Assembly (NCBI GenBank): GCA_031272715.1
Contig: JAISTH010000011.1
Coordinates: 27,214 to 91,213 of the forward strand
Length of the DNA stretch: 64,000 bases
Reading direction: 5' to 3'
Origin: Desulfovibrio sp.
GTDB taxonomy: Bacteria > Desulfobacterota > Desulfovibrionia > Desulfovibrionales > Desulfovibrionaceae
Shown here: in pieces, positions 1 to 8,184 of the stretch
How the letters are laid out: the number at the start of each line of letters is the position of its first letter
Numbering within the stretch: the stretch's first letter is position 1
Program-made: the position numbers and the translations under genes
The notes under the pieces: generated by a model
The model's database searches: none
What the model was told of the DNA's origin: nothing
What the model saw: the letters and a program-made list of their open reading frames with translations, nothing else

Positions 1-159
1 GTCCGTGACGCGTGTCCCGTCGCGGCGAAGAATCGCGGTCGGACGGACGCCTTGCGGACGTTCCGCATAGGGACGAGGCCGTTTCAAGAGAAGACCCGTT
101 CCACATCGGGCAAAACGGCGCCGCCGGAAACGACGCCGAGCGTTCAGGAGAGGATGCGC

Positions 160-468
160 ATGAACCCGGCAAAAATCGATCTGGTGATCCCGCCAGACAT
201 CGACTTCACCGACCTGCGCCTGAGGCGGGTTCCCGGGGGCATCGCCTTCGAGTTCGAACCCATCATGCGGGTGTGCGAGGCCTCGGGATTCCATCCCGAC
301 CCCAATGCGGACGACACCGCCGAGGTTTTCGCCATCGTCCTCATGCAGTGGCATGACCTGCATGTCCTGCGTGGCGGTTCCCCGGATCCCATCATCGAGG
401 CCGAAAGCGCCAGGTTCGCCGAGATAGTGCTGCGGGAGGCCGAGGAAAGCGGCGTCACGTTCCACTGA
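160..468 (+). CDS. small hypothetical protein coupled to umuC
   Basis: A 102-residue protein of unknown function. I chose the ATG at 160 because an AGGAGAGG ribosome-binding sequence (146-153) lies six bases before it; the in-frame ATG at 154 overlaps that site and is less likely. The protein has an acidic N-terminal half (IPPDIDF, DLRLRR) and a helical C-terminal end, with no signal peptide, membrane segment or familiar motif. Its TGA overlaps the umuC ATG by one base (TGATG), so the two are probably translated together. A gene in this place would normally be umuD, but I see no S24 peptidase features here (no Ser/Lys dyad, no Ala-Gly cleavage site). It may be a partner of the downstream polymerase; that is inference from position only. 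Confidence 0.7.
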   Translation: MNPAKIDLVIPPDIDFTDLRLRRVPGGIAFEFEPIMRVCEASGFHPDPNADDTAEVFAIVLMQWHDLHVLRGGSPDPIIEAESARFAEIVLREAEESGVTFH

Positions 469-2141
469 TGGCAGCACGCCTCTTCATCCTCGTCGACTGC
501 AACAATTTCTTCGCCTCCTGCGAGCGCGTCTTCCGGCCCGACCTGCGCCGGGTGCCCATAGTCGTCCTCTCCAGCAACGACGGATGCATCGTCGCCCGCT
601 CGAACGAGGCCAAGTCCCTTGGCCTCAAGATGGGCGAACCTGCGTTCAAGTCCAGGGATGTCCTCGCCTCCGGCGAGGTCGCCATCTTCTCCTCCAACTT
701 CGAACTCTACTCCGACATCTCCTCCAGAGTCATGGGCACGCTGGAGACCATCGCTCCCGGGGTGCTGGACGTCTACTCCATCGACGAGGCGTTCATCCCG
801 CTCCATGGAAGCATGCTGCCCAATGCGGACGAAATGGCCAGGGAGATCGTCTGGCGCGTGGCGAAGTGGGTGGGCATGCCGGTCTCGGTGGGCATCGGCA
901 CGACCAGGACGCTGGCGAAGCTCGCCAGCGAGACGGCGAAGGCGGAGTTGAGGGCCGGCCGCGGGGATGGCGTGTGGCGTCTCGATGCGGAATCCCCGGA
1001 AACCGCAGAATTGCTCAAGGCGACGCCCGTTGAGGAGGTGTGGGGCATCGGCCGTCGCATGGCCTACAGACTCCAGGGCATAGGCGTGCGAACCGCCCTC
1101 GACCTGCGGGATGCCGATCCGCCGGCGATCCGCAAGATGCTGTCGGTGACGGGGGCGGCGACCCAGATGGAACTGCGGGGCGTCCCCTGCCTCGACGACG
1201 GTCAGACCCCAGGCATCCGAAAATCCCTCGTCTCCTCCCGTTCCTTCGGGGAAAAGGTCGGGGACCGGGAATCCCTCGCCCAGGCCCTCGCGATGCACTG
1301 CGATCTCGCGGCGGCGCGGTTGCGCAAGGAAAGGCTCGAGGCGGGAACCATCGGCATCCACGTGCGCACGGGCCATTTCTCCGCGAACGCCAAATGCGAT
1401 CTGCGGGCCGAAACGCCTCTTCCCGAGCGCACGGCGGACACCCGCATCCTGACCCGGCACGCCCTTGCGCTGCTGGATGCCACGTACAAGCCCGGCTACG
1501 CATACGCCAAGGCCGGCGTGGAACTCTCCGACATCGGACTTGCCGGGAAGAGGCAGCCGCGCCTCTTCGAAAAGGGCATGGACGAGGAGGAACGGCGGAA
1601 GGGCGCAATGCTCATGGCGGCCATGGACGACGTCAATCGGCGCTACGGCAGGACGACCCTCAAGCTGGGCGCCCAGGGCCCCGACAATGCGGAATGGCGC
1701 GCGAAGCGGCAGATGCGGTCCCCCAGATACACTACCCATGCGGACGAACTGCCGGAGGTGTCGATCGACTTCGACCCGGACAAGGTCAACAGAAAGGAGA
1801 ATCCTCCAAGGGCTCCGGGACCGGAGGTCGCCATTTTCGCCTTTGCCATAGTTCCGAAGAAGGAGAACGTCCTGGTCGTGGACAGATCCCTCGAACTGCG
1901 CCACGGGGACGTCGTCGTGGCCGAGGTCGGGAACGCGTTCGTCACGAAGCGGCTCCGGCTCTGGGACGGCAAGGTCTTCCTCGAGGACAAGGAGGGGAAG
2001 AAGCTCGAGTACGATGACGAGAGTGTCGTGGTAGGCATCGTGCTCAGGCGGATGTCCATGAAGGTCTGGGGGAAGACGGGACCGAAGGGGGAGTTGGCGG
2101 CGAAACCGGTCCGATTTGGCGTCATGGCGGACGGGCTGTGA
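468..2141 (+). CDS. umuC: Y-family DNA polymerase UmuC with C-terminal UmuD-like domain
   Basis: Error-prone translesion DNA polymerase of the UmuC group, 557 residues against about 420 in the family. The catalytic acids are visible: D10 in LVDCNNFFASCE and D106-E107 in VYSIDEAF. The thumb and little-finger regions run to the SPRYTT motif near residue 425. The extra tail (about 449-540) aligns with the C-terminal half of UmuD: VLVVDRS, then RHGDVVVAEV, then FVTKRL, then VVGIVLRRM. The lysine equivalent to UmuD K97 is present (K494), but the position of the catalytic serine is occupied by a hydrophobic residue, so self-cleavage is not expected. No separate umuD lies upstream. A built-in, permanently active UmuD'-like moiety is inference. 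Translation is coupled to the small gene before it. Confidence 0.93.
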   Translation: MAARLFILVDCNNFFASCERVFRPDLRRVPIVVLSSNDGCIVARSNEAKSLGLKMGEPAFKSRDVLASGEVAIFSSNFELYSDISSRVMGTLETIAPGVLDVYSIDEAFIPLHGSMLPNADEMAREIVWRVAKWVGMPVSVGIGTTRTLAKLASETAKAELRAGRGDGVWRLDAESPETAELLKATPVEEVWGIGRRMAYRLQGIGVRTALDLRDADPPAIRKMLSVTGAATQMELRGVPCLDDGQTPGIRKSLVSSRSFGEKVGDRESLAQALAMHCDLAAARLRKERLEAGTIGIHVRTGHFSANAKCDLRAETPLPERTADTRILTRHALALLDATYKPGYAYAKAGVELSDIGLAGKRQPRLFEKGMDEEERRKGAMLMAAMDDVNRRYGRTTLKLGAQGPDNAEWRAKRQMRSPRYTTHADELPEVSIDFDPDKVNRKENPPRAPGPEVAIFAFAIVPKKENVLVVDRSLELRHGDVVVAEVGNAFVTKRLRLWDGKVFLEDKEGKKLEYDDESVVVGIVLRRMSMKVWGKTGPKGELAAKPVRFGVMADGL

Positions 2142-2226
2142 TGTGTTGTTGTCAGGATGTAGGCCGCGATGTCAACGAGAAGGGATTGAACGATGTACAA
2201 TGTGCCATGGTTGTTTGCAGTTTTTG

Positions 2227-2745
2227 CTATTTGCTATCGTTGACGACGCATGTCGGACATTTCAATGCAGCTTCTTTTTGCTTTAACAATAACATGATGT
2301 CAGTAATCATGTCTTCATACGTATTAGATACTTGCAATGCCTTGCTGAAATATTCCATTGTCTTGTTGTAGTCATATTCTACAATGATTCCGTCACCGTA
2401 AGAAGTCCCGAGTCCGATATAAGCATAGCTTATCATTGATGCTTCATCATCATTCTTTGGAGTCGAAATCTTCTTAATGCAATCATAAGCATTTTCCAAG
2501 AAGGATTCGCTTGGGTCTTTCCATGTGTCAACATATAGTCGCGCACAGGGATAATGTTTACTGTAGATGGCCTTCCCTTGTTTTAATTGTTCTTCTGCGC
2601 TTTTGAAATCATCATGCTTAGCTGCCTTAACGGCATTCTCGTAAAATTGAGAGGCACGATGTGCATCTTCTATTTCATTACAGTAGGCATTTGTCGGCAA
2701 TAGCAAAACGAGCAAGCTAATGACCGTTATGAAAAGTTGGTGCAT
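2227..2745 (-). CDS. secreted TPR/Sel1-like protein
   Basis: A 172-residue protein with a clear N-terminal signal peptide (MHQLFITVISLLVLLLPTNAYC, likely cleaved near Ala-Tyr-Cys) followed by helical repeats. Two segments look like TPR or Sel1 repeats: the one around AVKAAKHDDFKSAEEQLKQG and the one around YDYNKTMEYFSKALQVS. The cysteine after the hydrophobic stretch might instead make it a lipoprotein, but the lipobox is poor. A GGAGAT ribosome-binding site lies six bases before the ATG. The gene is AT-rich, unlike umuC, with which it converges, and looks acquired. The function is unknown; such proteins usually act as periplasmic protein-binding scaffolds. Confidence 0.75.
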   Translation of the reverse strand: MHQLFITVISLLVLLLPTNAYCNEIEDAHRASQFYENAVKAAKHDDFKSAEEQLKQGKAIYSKHYPCARLYVDTWKDPSESFLENAYDCIKKISTPKNDDEASMISYAYIGLGTSYGDGIIVEYDYNKTMEYFSKALQVSNTYEDMITDIMLLLKQKEAALKCPTCVVNDSK

Positions 2746-3306
2746 GATGGAATCTCCAATTTTATACGCAATAAAAACTTATGTGTAATAAAAGATATAT
2801 ATCAATAAAAGTCTCATAGGTTGAAATATATTATTTGTATGAATATTGGAGTAGTCCTTTGCAATTTGATGTGACTCATACAGCGGAGCATCAATGTCGC
2901 TGGATTCGTCTGTTTTTTTGCCTTGTCACAGAATCTTTGGGCATATGGGCCGGTGCAGTGCAAGTGCTGGCCATCCTGTGACATGTCGTCCTGCATGGCA
3001 TGGGCTGCCATGTTCATGCCGCGAGATTAGCACGGGCAGGGCGAATTCACAAGATGGGGATATTCCCTCTCGCGTGCGCCCGGGAACAGTCACCCGATCC
3101 GGTGACAGCGCCCGGAGGACGGCTGGCCCTCCGTCCAAGCCACAAGGTCGCGGATTTCGAACCCACGCCGCTCACGTCGGCCATGGGGAAGCCCATAGCC
3201 AGCCGGGACGCTGGAGTCAGGGCTCCTGGATCATTGGACGGACGTGTCTCGGGGGATTTTGCGGGGGTGCGTCCGCCTGACTGGGCGGGACCGGGAAGAG
3301 GATGCG
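2746..3306. other. intergenic, no gene recognised
   Basis: The first 130 bases are very AT-rich and should hold the promoter of the minus-strand TPR-like gene; I could not settle on a single -35/-10 pair. From about 2930 on the sequence turns GC-rich, and several short overlapping open frames on both strands show no recognisable protein. No RNA gene was seen. Confidence 0.6.
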
Positions 3307-3741
3307 TCAAGGCGTCTGGGGGAGAGGCGTGCCGCGGTTCTGATTCACGCCCTGTGCGGCCAGTTCCAGCACGCCTGCGATGAGGTGCCGCAGCTGTTCG
3401 GGGGAGATTGCCGCCTCCTTGGGGTCGATCACGATCTCGATGCCCTGCTGGATGTGGACGTGGCTGCGCACGCTGGTCTCGCCGGGCTTGGGGCGATGCA
3501 GGACGACCTGTGGCGTGTCCTCGGCCTCGATCGTTTGCCGTATGGCCTCAAGGCTCAAGCCCCCACGGGTGAGTTTCCGGATGTGCAGGAGCCGTTCCAG
3601 ATGCTCGTCGGTGTAGTATGCGCCCCGGCCCTCGCCCACCGGCCTCGGCGCCAGTCCGATCTGTATGTAGTACCGGACCGTGCGCATGGGCATGCCGGTC
3701 AGGGTGCTCAGTTCCTTCATCGAGAACGTCGTCGACTCCAT
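3307..3741 (-). CDS. MerR-family transcriptional regulator
   Basis: A 144-residue DNA-binding regulator. The start at 3741 has an AAGGAG site eight bases upstream. The N-terminal winged helix-turn-helix is typical of MerR proteins (FSMKELSTLTGMPMRTVRYY, then GAYYTDEHLERLLHIRKLTRGG, residues 6-70). The C-terminal part (about 75-144) has no MerR-type metal-binding cysteines, so it is probably a small-molecule or protein-responsive member rather than a metal sensor. The open frame continues upstream of 3741, but that extension is proline/arginine-rich and looks non-coding. No target gene is adjacent: the neighbours are gene-free spacers, so its regulon cannot be guessed from position. Confidence 0.88.
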   Translation of the reverse strand: MESTTFSMKELSTLTGMPMRTVRYYIQIGLAPRPVGEGRGAYYTDEHLERLLHIRKLTRGGLSLEAIRQTIEAEDTPQVVLHRPKPGETSVRSHVHIQQGIEIVIDPKEAAISPEQLRHLIAGVLELAAQGVNQNRGTPLPQTP

Positions 3742-5027
3742 GGTGTCGCTCCTTGCGAGGCACATGTCCGGCACCGTGTCCAGGCAACGGCACACAGTGG
3801 CGAACATGAGGGCAGGGTACAATCTTACAATCCTGCTGGCAAGTAGTACTGTCGCAATTTTTTGGCCGATCGGCCGTGGGGCGAGGTCAGGCGAGGTCTG
3901 CACAGCGCAGCCGCAGAACGAGGCGCCTGGGACAGCCGGGGCGTTTTGGGGAACGCGGGGATGGGATGTCGGCGCGGCCCGGACCAAGGATGGGCGCCAG
4001 TGCCTTGGGGCGACGTGGGCGTGCGCCAGACCGCGGGGTCGATGGATGTCAGGTTTGGGAAAGGTTCCTGGCCGGGACATGACCCCCAAGGGACATGAGG
4101 GGATCGCATGCGACCTCACGGCCGTCCCCACTGCCAGTCGCTCGTCGCTCTCGCCGGCCGTCCACGAAAGCCCCAGTGCCTCATTGCCGTGCAGCGGAAG
4201 GGCCCCCGGACAACCAATTGCAGTCCACGTCATCAGTGTTGCTTGAAGCGGCGTGGTCAGGTGGCCAGCAGCGGTCGTGCCAGCGGGTTCTTGCCCTGGA
4301 TCTCCCAGTTCACCTCACCGGGCCAGTTCGCGGCCTGCTGTGGAGTAGCGATCCCGGTTGTCCGACATCCGGTCGCCAAAGTCGGACATCGGCCGGGTCT
4401 AGATGCTTTGGCCACATCCTGTCCGGGTGCCGTCGACCACCACGTCCGATTAGCGATGGTGGCCCAGATTCCGCGAACGGCTGACGTCCTGTGGGTCAGG
4501 CCTTCTGCCTTGGGCGGACAAGGGTACGTCAAACGTTGCGGCAGGATACTGGTCGATCGCGAGAATCGGGAGCGTCTGGCAGGCGATGTTGGGGCGGACC
4601 GGAGCATCGCCCCAGCTTTGGCGGGCGGTGGCGAGTCAGGCTTTCATATGAGGCGTTGCGCAGTCCGAGTCTGGACCGGTGTCGTGCGTGGATTGTGCTG
4701 GTGGAGGTCTGTGCGATGCAGGTAGCCCCGTTTTTGCCAGAGTCGTTCTCAAGGATGCCTGTCGGCGTGTCGCGTGGGGTGGGGGCGGACTTGCAGCGTT
4801 CTTTGCTTGCCGGACTGACCGGGAGGCAGGGCGTCCGGCCAGATTCTGCGGCGTGGCGGCTGCGTCGGCACGCGCGGATTCTTTTGTGGCGGCAGTCCCC
4901 CTCGGCCAGGGATGCTACCGCAACCTGACGGCGTCCTTGGCGGTATGGGGGCATCCGTTGCCGATCCTCTTCGGCCAAGCTGGCGTTGATCGCCAACTCC
5001 CTGAGAAGATTCTGGGCCTGGTTGCGA
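3742..5027. other. long GC-rich gene-free spacer
   Basis: About 1.3 kb in which all open frames look like composition-driven shadows (Arg, Pro, Gly, Ser rich, no motif). It shares short diverged matches with the 7.6-7.9 kb spacer: an 18-base stretch at 4445-4462 matches 7892-7909 with two differences, and 4667-4700 resembles 7699-7735. These may be remnants of a decayed repeat or mobile element. The first 120 bases should hold the merR promoter. Confidence 0.5.
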
Positions 5028-5378
5028 CTTAACCGTGGTCTGCTGGCGTAGGATCGCGTCCAAGTTTTGCTCAAAGTTACTCAACTTCGCGCATTCGTCA
5101 AAATTGATAATCCACTGCAGAAGCAGATCTGATTTTTGGATAAGACGGAGTTTCTTTTTAAGAGTTTCTGGGGTGACACGAAACTTTTTGACGGCCATAG
5201 CTAGCAGATCATCTTGAAGGATTTCTCGAAAACTTTCTTGAAAGCCTATTTGAAAATTTTCTTAAAAAACTTCTCGAAAGCCTATTTGAAAGCCTTTCTG
5301 AAAACCTTCCTCGACGCCTAGTGTGCGGCAGGCACTCGGGATGCCTTGTTGCAGTATTTTTCTGGCTTTTTCAGTCAT
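5028..5378 (-). pseudogene. decayed C-terminal copy of Rpn-type PD-(D/E)XK protein
   Basis: Diverged third member of the family found whole at 6063-7193. It begins at an ATG (5378) with MTEKARKILQQGIPSACR, the same start used by the intact short copy at 5886, and the 20 bases upstream of both ATGs are nearly identical. The repeat region (EGFQKGFQIGF) is broken by an in-frame TAA at 5262-5264. The same frame then continues with MAVKKFRVTPETLKKKLRL and ends near ILRQQTTV, where the stop codon of the other copies has been lost. The nuclease domain is absent. It is most likely a decayed standalone short form rather than a truncated long form, because the upstream non-coding sequence was duplicated with it. 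Confidence 0.75.
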
Positions 5379-5538
5379 TTTGTGTCTCTCAAGCGATACA
5401 ATGCATGGATTGCGATATAGTAAGTGAATAATGAAATATTTTTAATTTATGAAGCCATTTGGATTTCTCTGACAAGACGATTTTCAAGAGAATATGCTAT
5501 AAGAATATGTGATAATAGATGGAATGTTTGTAACTTAT

Positions 5539-5576
5539 GAAAGCGGACGATGCCCATGCTGGCATCGTCCGCTTTC
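5539..5576. repeat. 38-base hairpin, copy 1
   Basis: A near-perfect inverted repeat: arms of 16 paired bases around a loop of about six (GAAAGCGGACGATGCC and its complement). It sits just after the stop codon of the minus-strand short ORF at 5584-5886. It may act as a transcription terminator, though no clear T-run follows on either strand. An almost identical copy lies at 6018-6055. Confidence 0.7.
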
Positions 5577-5583
5577 AAAAGAA

Positions 5584-5886
5584 CTAGGCCATGGCCTGTT
5601 GACGCAATGCTGCATCCACGTCCTGCTCGAAGTTCTTCAACTTCTTGTATTCATTAAAGTTGACCACCCATCCATTCAGTAGATCGGGTTCTTGGATAAG
5701 GCAGAGTTTTTCGCCCAAAGTTTCTGGGACGATACGAAACCGTTTGGCCATCATATCCAGCAGGGCCTTTCTCAGACCATCTTGAAGGCCTTTCTGGATG
5801 CCTTTTTCAAGACCTTCCTCCACGCCGATGGCGCGGCAGGCACTCGGAATGCCTTGCCGCAGTATTTTTCTGACTTTATCGGTCAT
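5584..5886 (-). CDS. short-form Rpn-type protein (C-terminal domain only)
   Basis: A 100-residue open frame nearly identical to the last 108 residues of the Rpn-type gene at 6063-7193. It starts MTDKVRKILRQGIPSACR and carries a KG-repeat segment (EGLEKGIQKGLQDGL), then the conserved end (MAKRFRIVPETLGEKL to ALRQQAMA). Compared with the long gene it lacks one eight-residue repeat unit (QKGLQKGI type). It has its own upstream region (5887-6017, AT-rich) and a downstream hairpin (5539-5576), so it looks like an independent cassette. In enterobacterial rpn genes a short C-terminal product made from an internal start blocks the long toxic nuclease (recent literature); by analogy this could be an orphan short form. 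Expression is not shown. Confidence 0.6.
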   Translation of the reverse strand: MTDKVRKILRQGIPSACRAIGVEEGLEKGIQKGLQDGLRKALLDMMAKRFRIVPETLGEKLCLIQEPDLLNGWVVNFNEYKKLKNFEQDVDAALRQQAMA

Positions 5887-6017
5887 TTAGTGTCTCTCAA
5901 GCGACACAATGCGTGAACCATGATATGGTTAATGAATATTGAAATATTTTCAGCTAGTGAAGTTATTTCAACAGGATATGTGATGACATGTGTTGCAGGA
6001 GGATTTTTTTATCTTAC

Positions 6018-6055
6018 GAAAGCGGACGATGCCCATGCGGGCATCGTCCGCTTTC
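6018..6055. repeat. 38-base perfect hairpin, copy 2
   Basis: A perfect inverted repeat with 17-base arms (GAAAGCGGACGATGCCC) and a four-base ATGC loop, seven bases beyond the stop codon of the minus-strand Rpn-type gene. Its place after a stop codon suggests a terminator, but the flanks lack a U-tract, so a role as an mRNA end stabiliser is equally possible. The copy at 5539-5576 has one mismatched pair. Confidence 0.75.
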
Positions 6056-6062
6056 AAAACAA

Positions 6063-6389
6063 CTAGGCCATGGCCTGTTGACGCAATGCTGCATCCACGT
6101 CCTGCTCGAAGTTCTTCAACTTCTTGTATTCATTAAAGTTGACCACCCATCCATTCAGCAGATCGGGTTCTTGGATAAGGCAGAGTTTTTCGCCCAAAGT
6201 TTCTGGGACGACACGAAACCGTTTGGCCATCATATCCAGCAGGGCCTTTCTCAGACCATCCTGAAGGCCTTTCTGGATGCCTTTCTGAAGGCCTTTCTGG
6301 ATGCCTTTTTCAAGACCTTCCTCTACGCCGATGGCGCGGCAGGCACTCGGAATACCTTGCCGCAGTATTTTCCTAGCTTTCTGCGTCAT
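6063..6389 (-). CDS. possible internal short form within the Rpn-type gene
   Basis: Inside the long gene an ATG at 6389 is preceded by AAGGGG with seven bases of spacing, a good ribosome-binding site. It would yield a 108-residue protein (MTQKARKILRQGIPSACR onward) matching the standalone short copy at 5584-5886 and the decayed one at 5028-5378. Both of those start at this same methionine, which supports it as a real start. The gene-within-a-gene arrangement agrees with the short inhibitory forms described for some rpn genes, but whether it is translated here is inference. Confidence 0.45.
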   Translation of the reverse strand: MTQKARKILRQGIPSACRAIGVEEGLEKGIQKGLQKGIQKGLQDGLRKALLDMMAKRFRVVPETLGEKLCLIQEPDLLNGWVVNFNEYKKLKNFEQDVDAALRQQAMA

Positions 6390-7193
6390 GGGGATACCCC
6401 TTTTTTCAAGTTTGTTGACATTGAAATATTCAAGGATTTTGTCAATACACGAATCATTAGCTTCGTACCTGCAGAGGAATAGGAGATAGTCCGTCAGCAA
6501 GTCTGCGAATTCGTCTAAGACTTGACCCTCAGGGAATTCGAGATATTCCTCAAGTGTTTCGATTATCAGTTCTGGCTTGGGACCCATCGAATCAAGTTTG
6601 AGCAACACCAAGTCTATGCTATCGGGGAGTAACTCCTTAAGGCGCTGTAGGGAGACTTCAGTCAATCGGACTAAAATATATGACGGCTCATGTAGCCGTA
6701 TCTCTTCCCATCCAGGAATCGTCTTGTACAAAGAGGAGATCGGGACTAATTCTTCAGACCCTGATCCAGTATGGATTACCAATTTAACGACATGTGGTAT
6801 TTCGGTCAGCGCCCCCTTGTACAACTTTTCGTGGTTGTCTATGGTTAAAATGTGATATTTTGATATTTGCCAGAGTGTTGTCTTGTCAAAGTATGATTTG
6901 AACTCCAGCAAAATATAGTGGACTTTCCCGTCACGTTTGTCATTCTTGAATCTAAATTCAAACAGTAAATCACAAGAGTGTTCACGCAAAGCGTGAGTTA
7001 TCATTGTTGATGGCAATCTTCTTACGGTGTCTCAATCAATCACATCCACAAATTTTTTGGAAAGAAATTCCTTAAGGAGCGCAACAGCGCTTCTTATCCT
7101 AGAAAATCGTTTCTTACAAAATCTGTCCGAGGCTTTCAAGACGACCTTGGGAAAGATTTTTCTTAAGGGCATCTTAGTTTCAAATTCAATCAT
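6063..7193 (-). pseudogene. Rpn/PD-(D/E)XK nuclease-family protein with in-frame TGA
   Basis: Full-length member of the Rpn (PD-(D/E)XK transposase-like nuclease) family. Reading from the ATG at 7193: MIEFETKMPLRKIFPK, then the family's N-terminal helix (AVALLKEFLSKKFVDVID), then an in-frame TGA at 7032-7034, then DTVRRLPSTMITHALREHSCDLLFEF in the same frame. Family members commonly have a Trp here (IDW), so TGG to TGA is the simplest explanation. The nuclease core is intact: DLLFEF, then YILLEFKSYFDKT with the E-x-K pair. The tail holds the KG-repeat segment and the conserved AMA end. Re-initiation at the TTG at 7016 would give 317 residues missing the N-terminus. The gene is AT-rich and probably horizontally acquired. 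Confidence 0.85.
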
Positions 7194-8184
7194 GATTTGA
7201 CCGTGGCCTTTCCGTCATTAAATTTTTTTGAATGCTACGATGTCCTTTCAAACACGATTGCATCCTGGCTTCGTCTTCCCTTAATCATTTTTGAGTGGGG
7301 ACAACACGGATGTCCATCTTCCGGCCTCCCGGTGGCGGTGCTCATCCGGGGGCTCAAACGGTGATGGAGCCTTTCCTTCCCAGGCAGGGAAGGCCCCATG
7401 CCGAAGACCAGGGGCGTTGCCCATTCCGGAACGGTCAGGTGCGGGGCGTCCACGCCGCACAAGATCCGCCATGCAGTGGGCGGCAGTCGCCGTACCATTC
7501 CCGCCATCCAACAGGACATGGTGGACCTTCTTCCAACCTTCTCAAGCGCGATGCTACACGAGAGTCCACAGGCCGTAAACCCTCATTTTCGACGCCGTCG
7601 ATGCCGGGCGGGATGAAGTCTTGTGGGCATGGGGGCGGATTTGTTCGGACGACCGGATGGCGGGGACGGGACGTGTGCCCGTTCCGCGGGACTTGATGGA
7701 TCTGGACCAGTATCGTGCACGGTTGGTGCTGGTCGCGGCAGCGTTGGCCTGCTGATTGCTCTCCACAAGCCATTCTCCAAATTCAATGGAACTTCCGGCG
7801 TCTCCTGCCCGCGGCCGCGTGCGGGTCGATTCTGGGCCGAAATGCCTGGCTCCAGAGCCATCTGCCCGTCCATGGACGTCTGGCCAGCACATCCGATTAT
7901 CGATGGCGGACCAAAATCCTACAAAAATGTGGGATCCGTAGCCCCATCGATGTGGACCCGCAAACCATGGGGCTTTATCATGTGCAGCGCCCCTGCCTGA
8001 CTGGCCTCCCCACATGCTATGCGAGCGTAAGGCTGGCCGATCTTCGGCATACGGCGTATTTTTATGCAGCCTGTCGGCGGCGGCGCCCGATTCCCTCCCG
8101 GGGTGCTCGCCAGAGTCCTTCCGGACCGCCGCCGTTCTCATGTCCCATGGCGGACCGTTTCGGCCCGACGGCCAGGAGGCGAGC
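7194..8184. other. gene-free spacer upstream of prpF-like gene
   Basis: About 1 kb. The part next to the Rpn-type gene is AT-rich and should hold its promoter; from 7290 on it is GC-rich with no credible gene on either strand. A long minus-strand open frame over 7554-8414 runs antisense into the PrpF gene and has no protein features. Diverged matches to the 4.2-4.7 kb spacer are present (7699-7735, 7892-7909). Confidence 0.55.

Larger units (their letters stand above)
5539..6389. repeat. tandem duplication of the Rpn 3' region with hairpin
   Basis: The segment 5539-5886 (hairpin plus short ORF) is almost identical to 6018-6389 (hairpin plus the end of the long gene); the second has 24 extra bases in the KG-repeat. 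The sequences upstream of the short starts (5379-5538 and 5887-6017) are also related, though more diverged, so the duplicated unit seems to be promoter region, short ORF and hairpin. Confidence 0.85.

Noticed and set aside
144..1904. 586-codon open frame antisense to umuC
   Set aside because: It is opposite a clear UmuC coding sequence, with no recognisable protein and no ribosome-binding site.
3742..3870. Specific MerR operator with a 19-base spacer upstream of the merR gene
   Set aside because: Several AT-rich hexamers exist, but no convincing dyad sits between a -35 and a -10 sequence.
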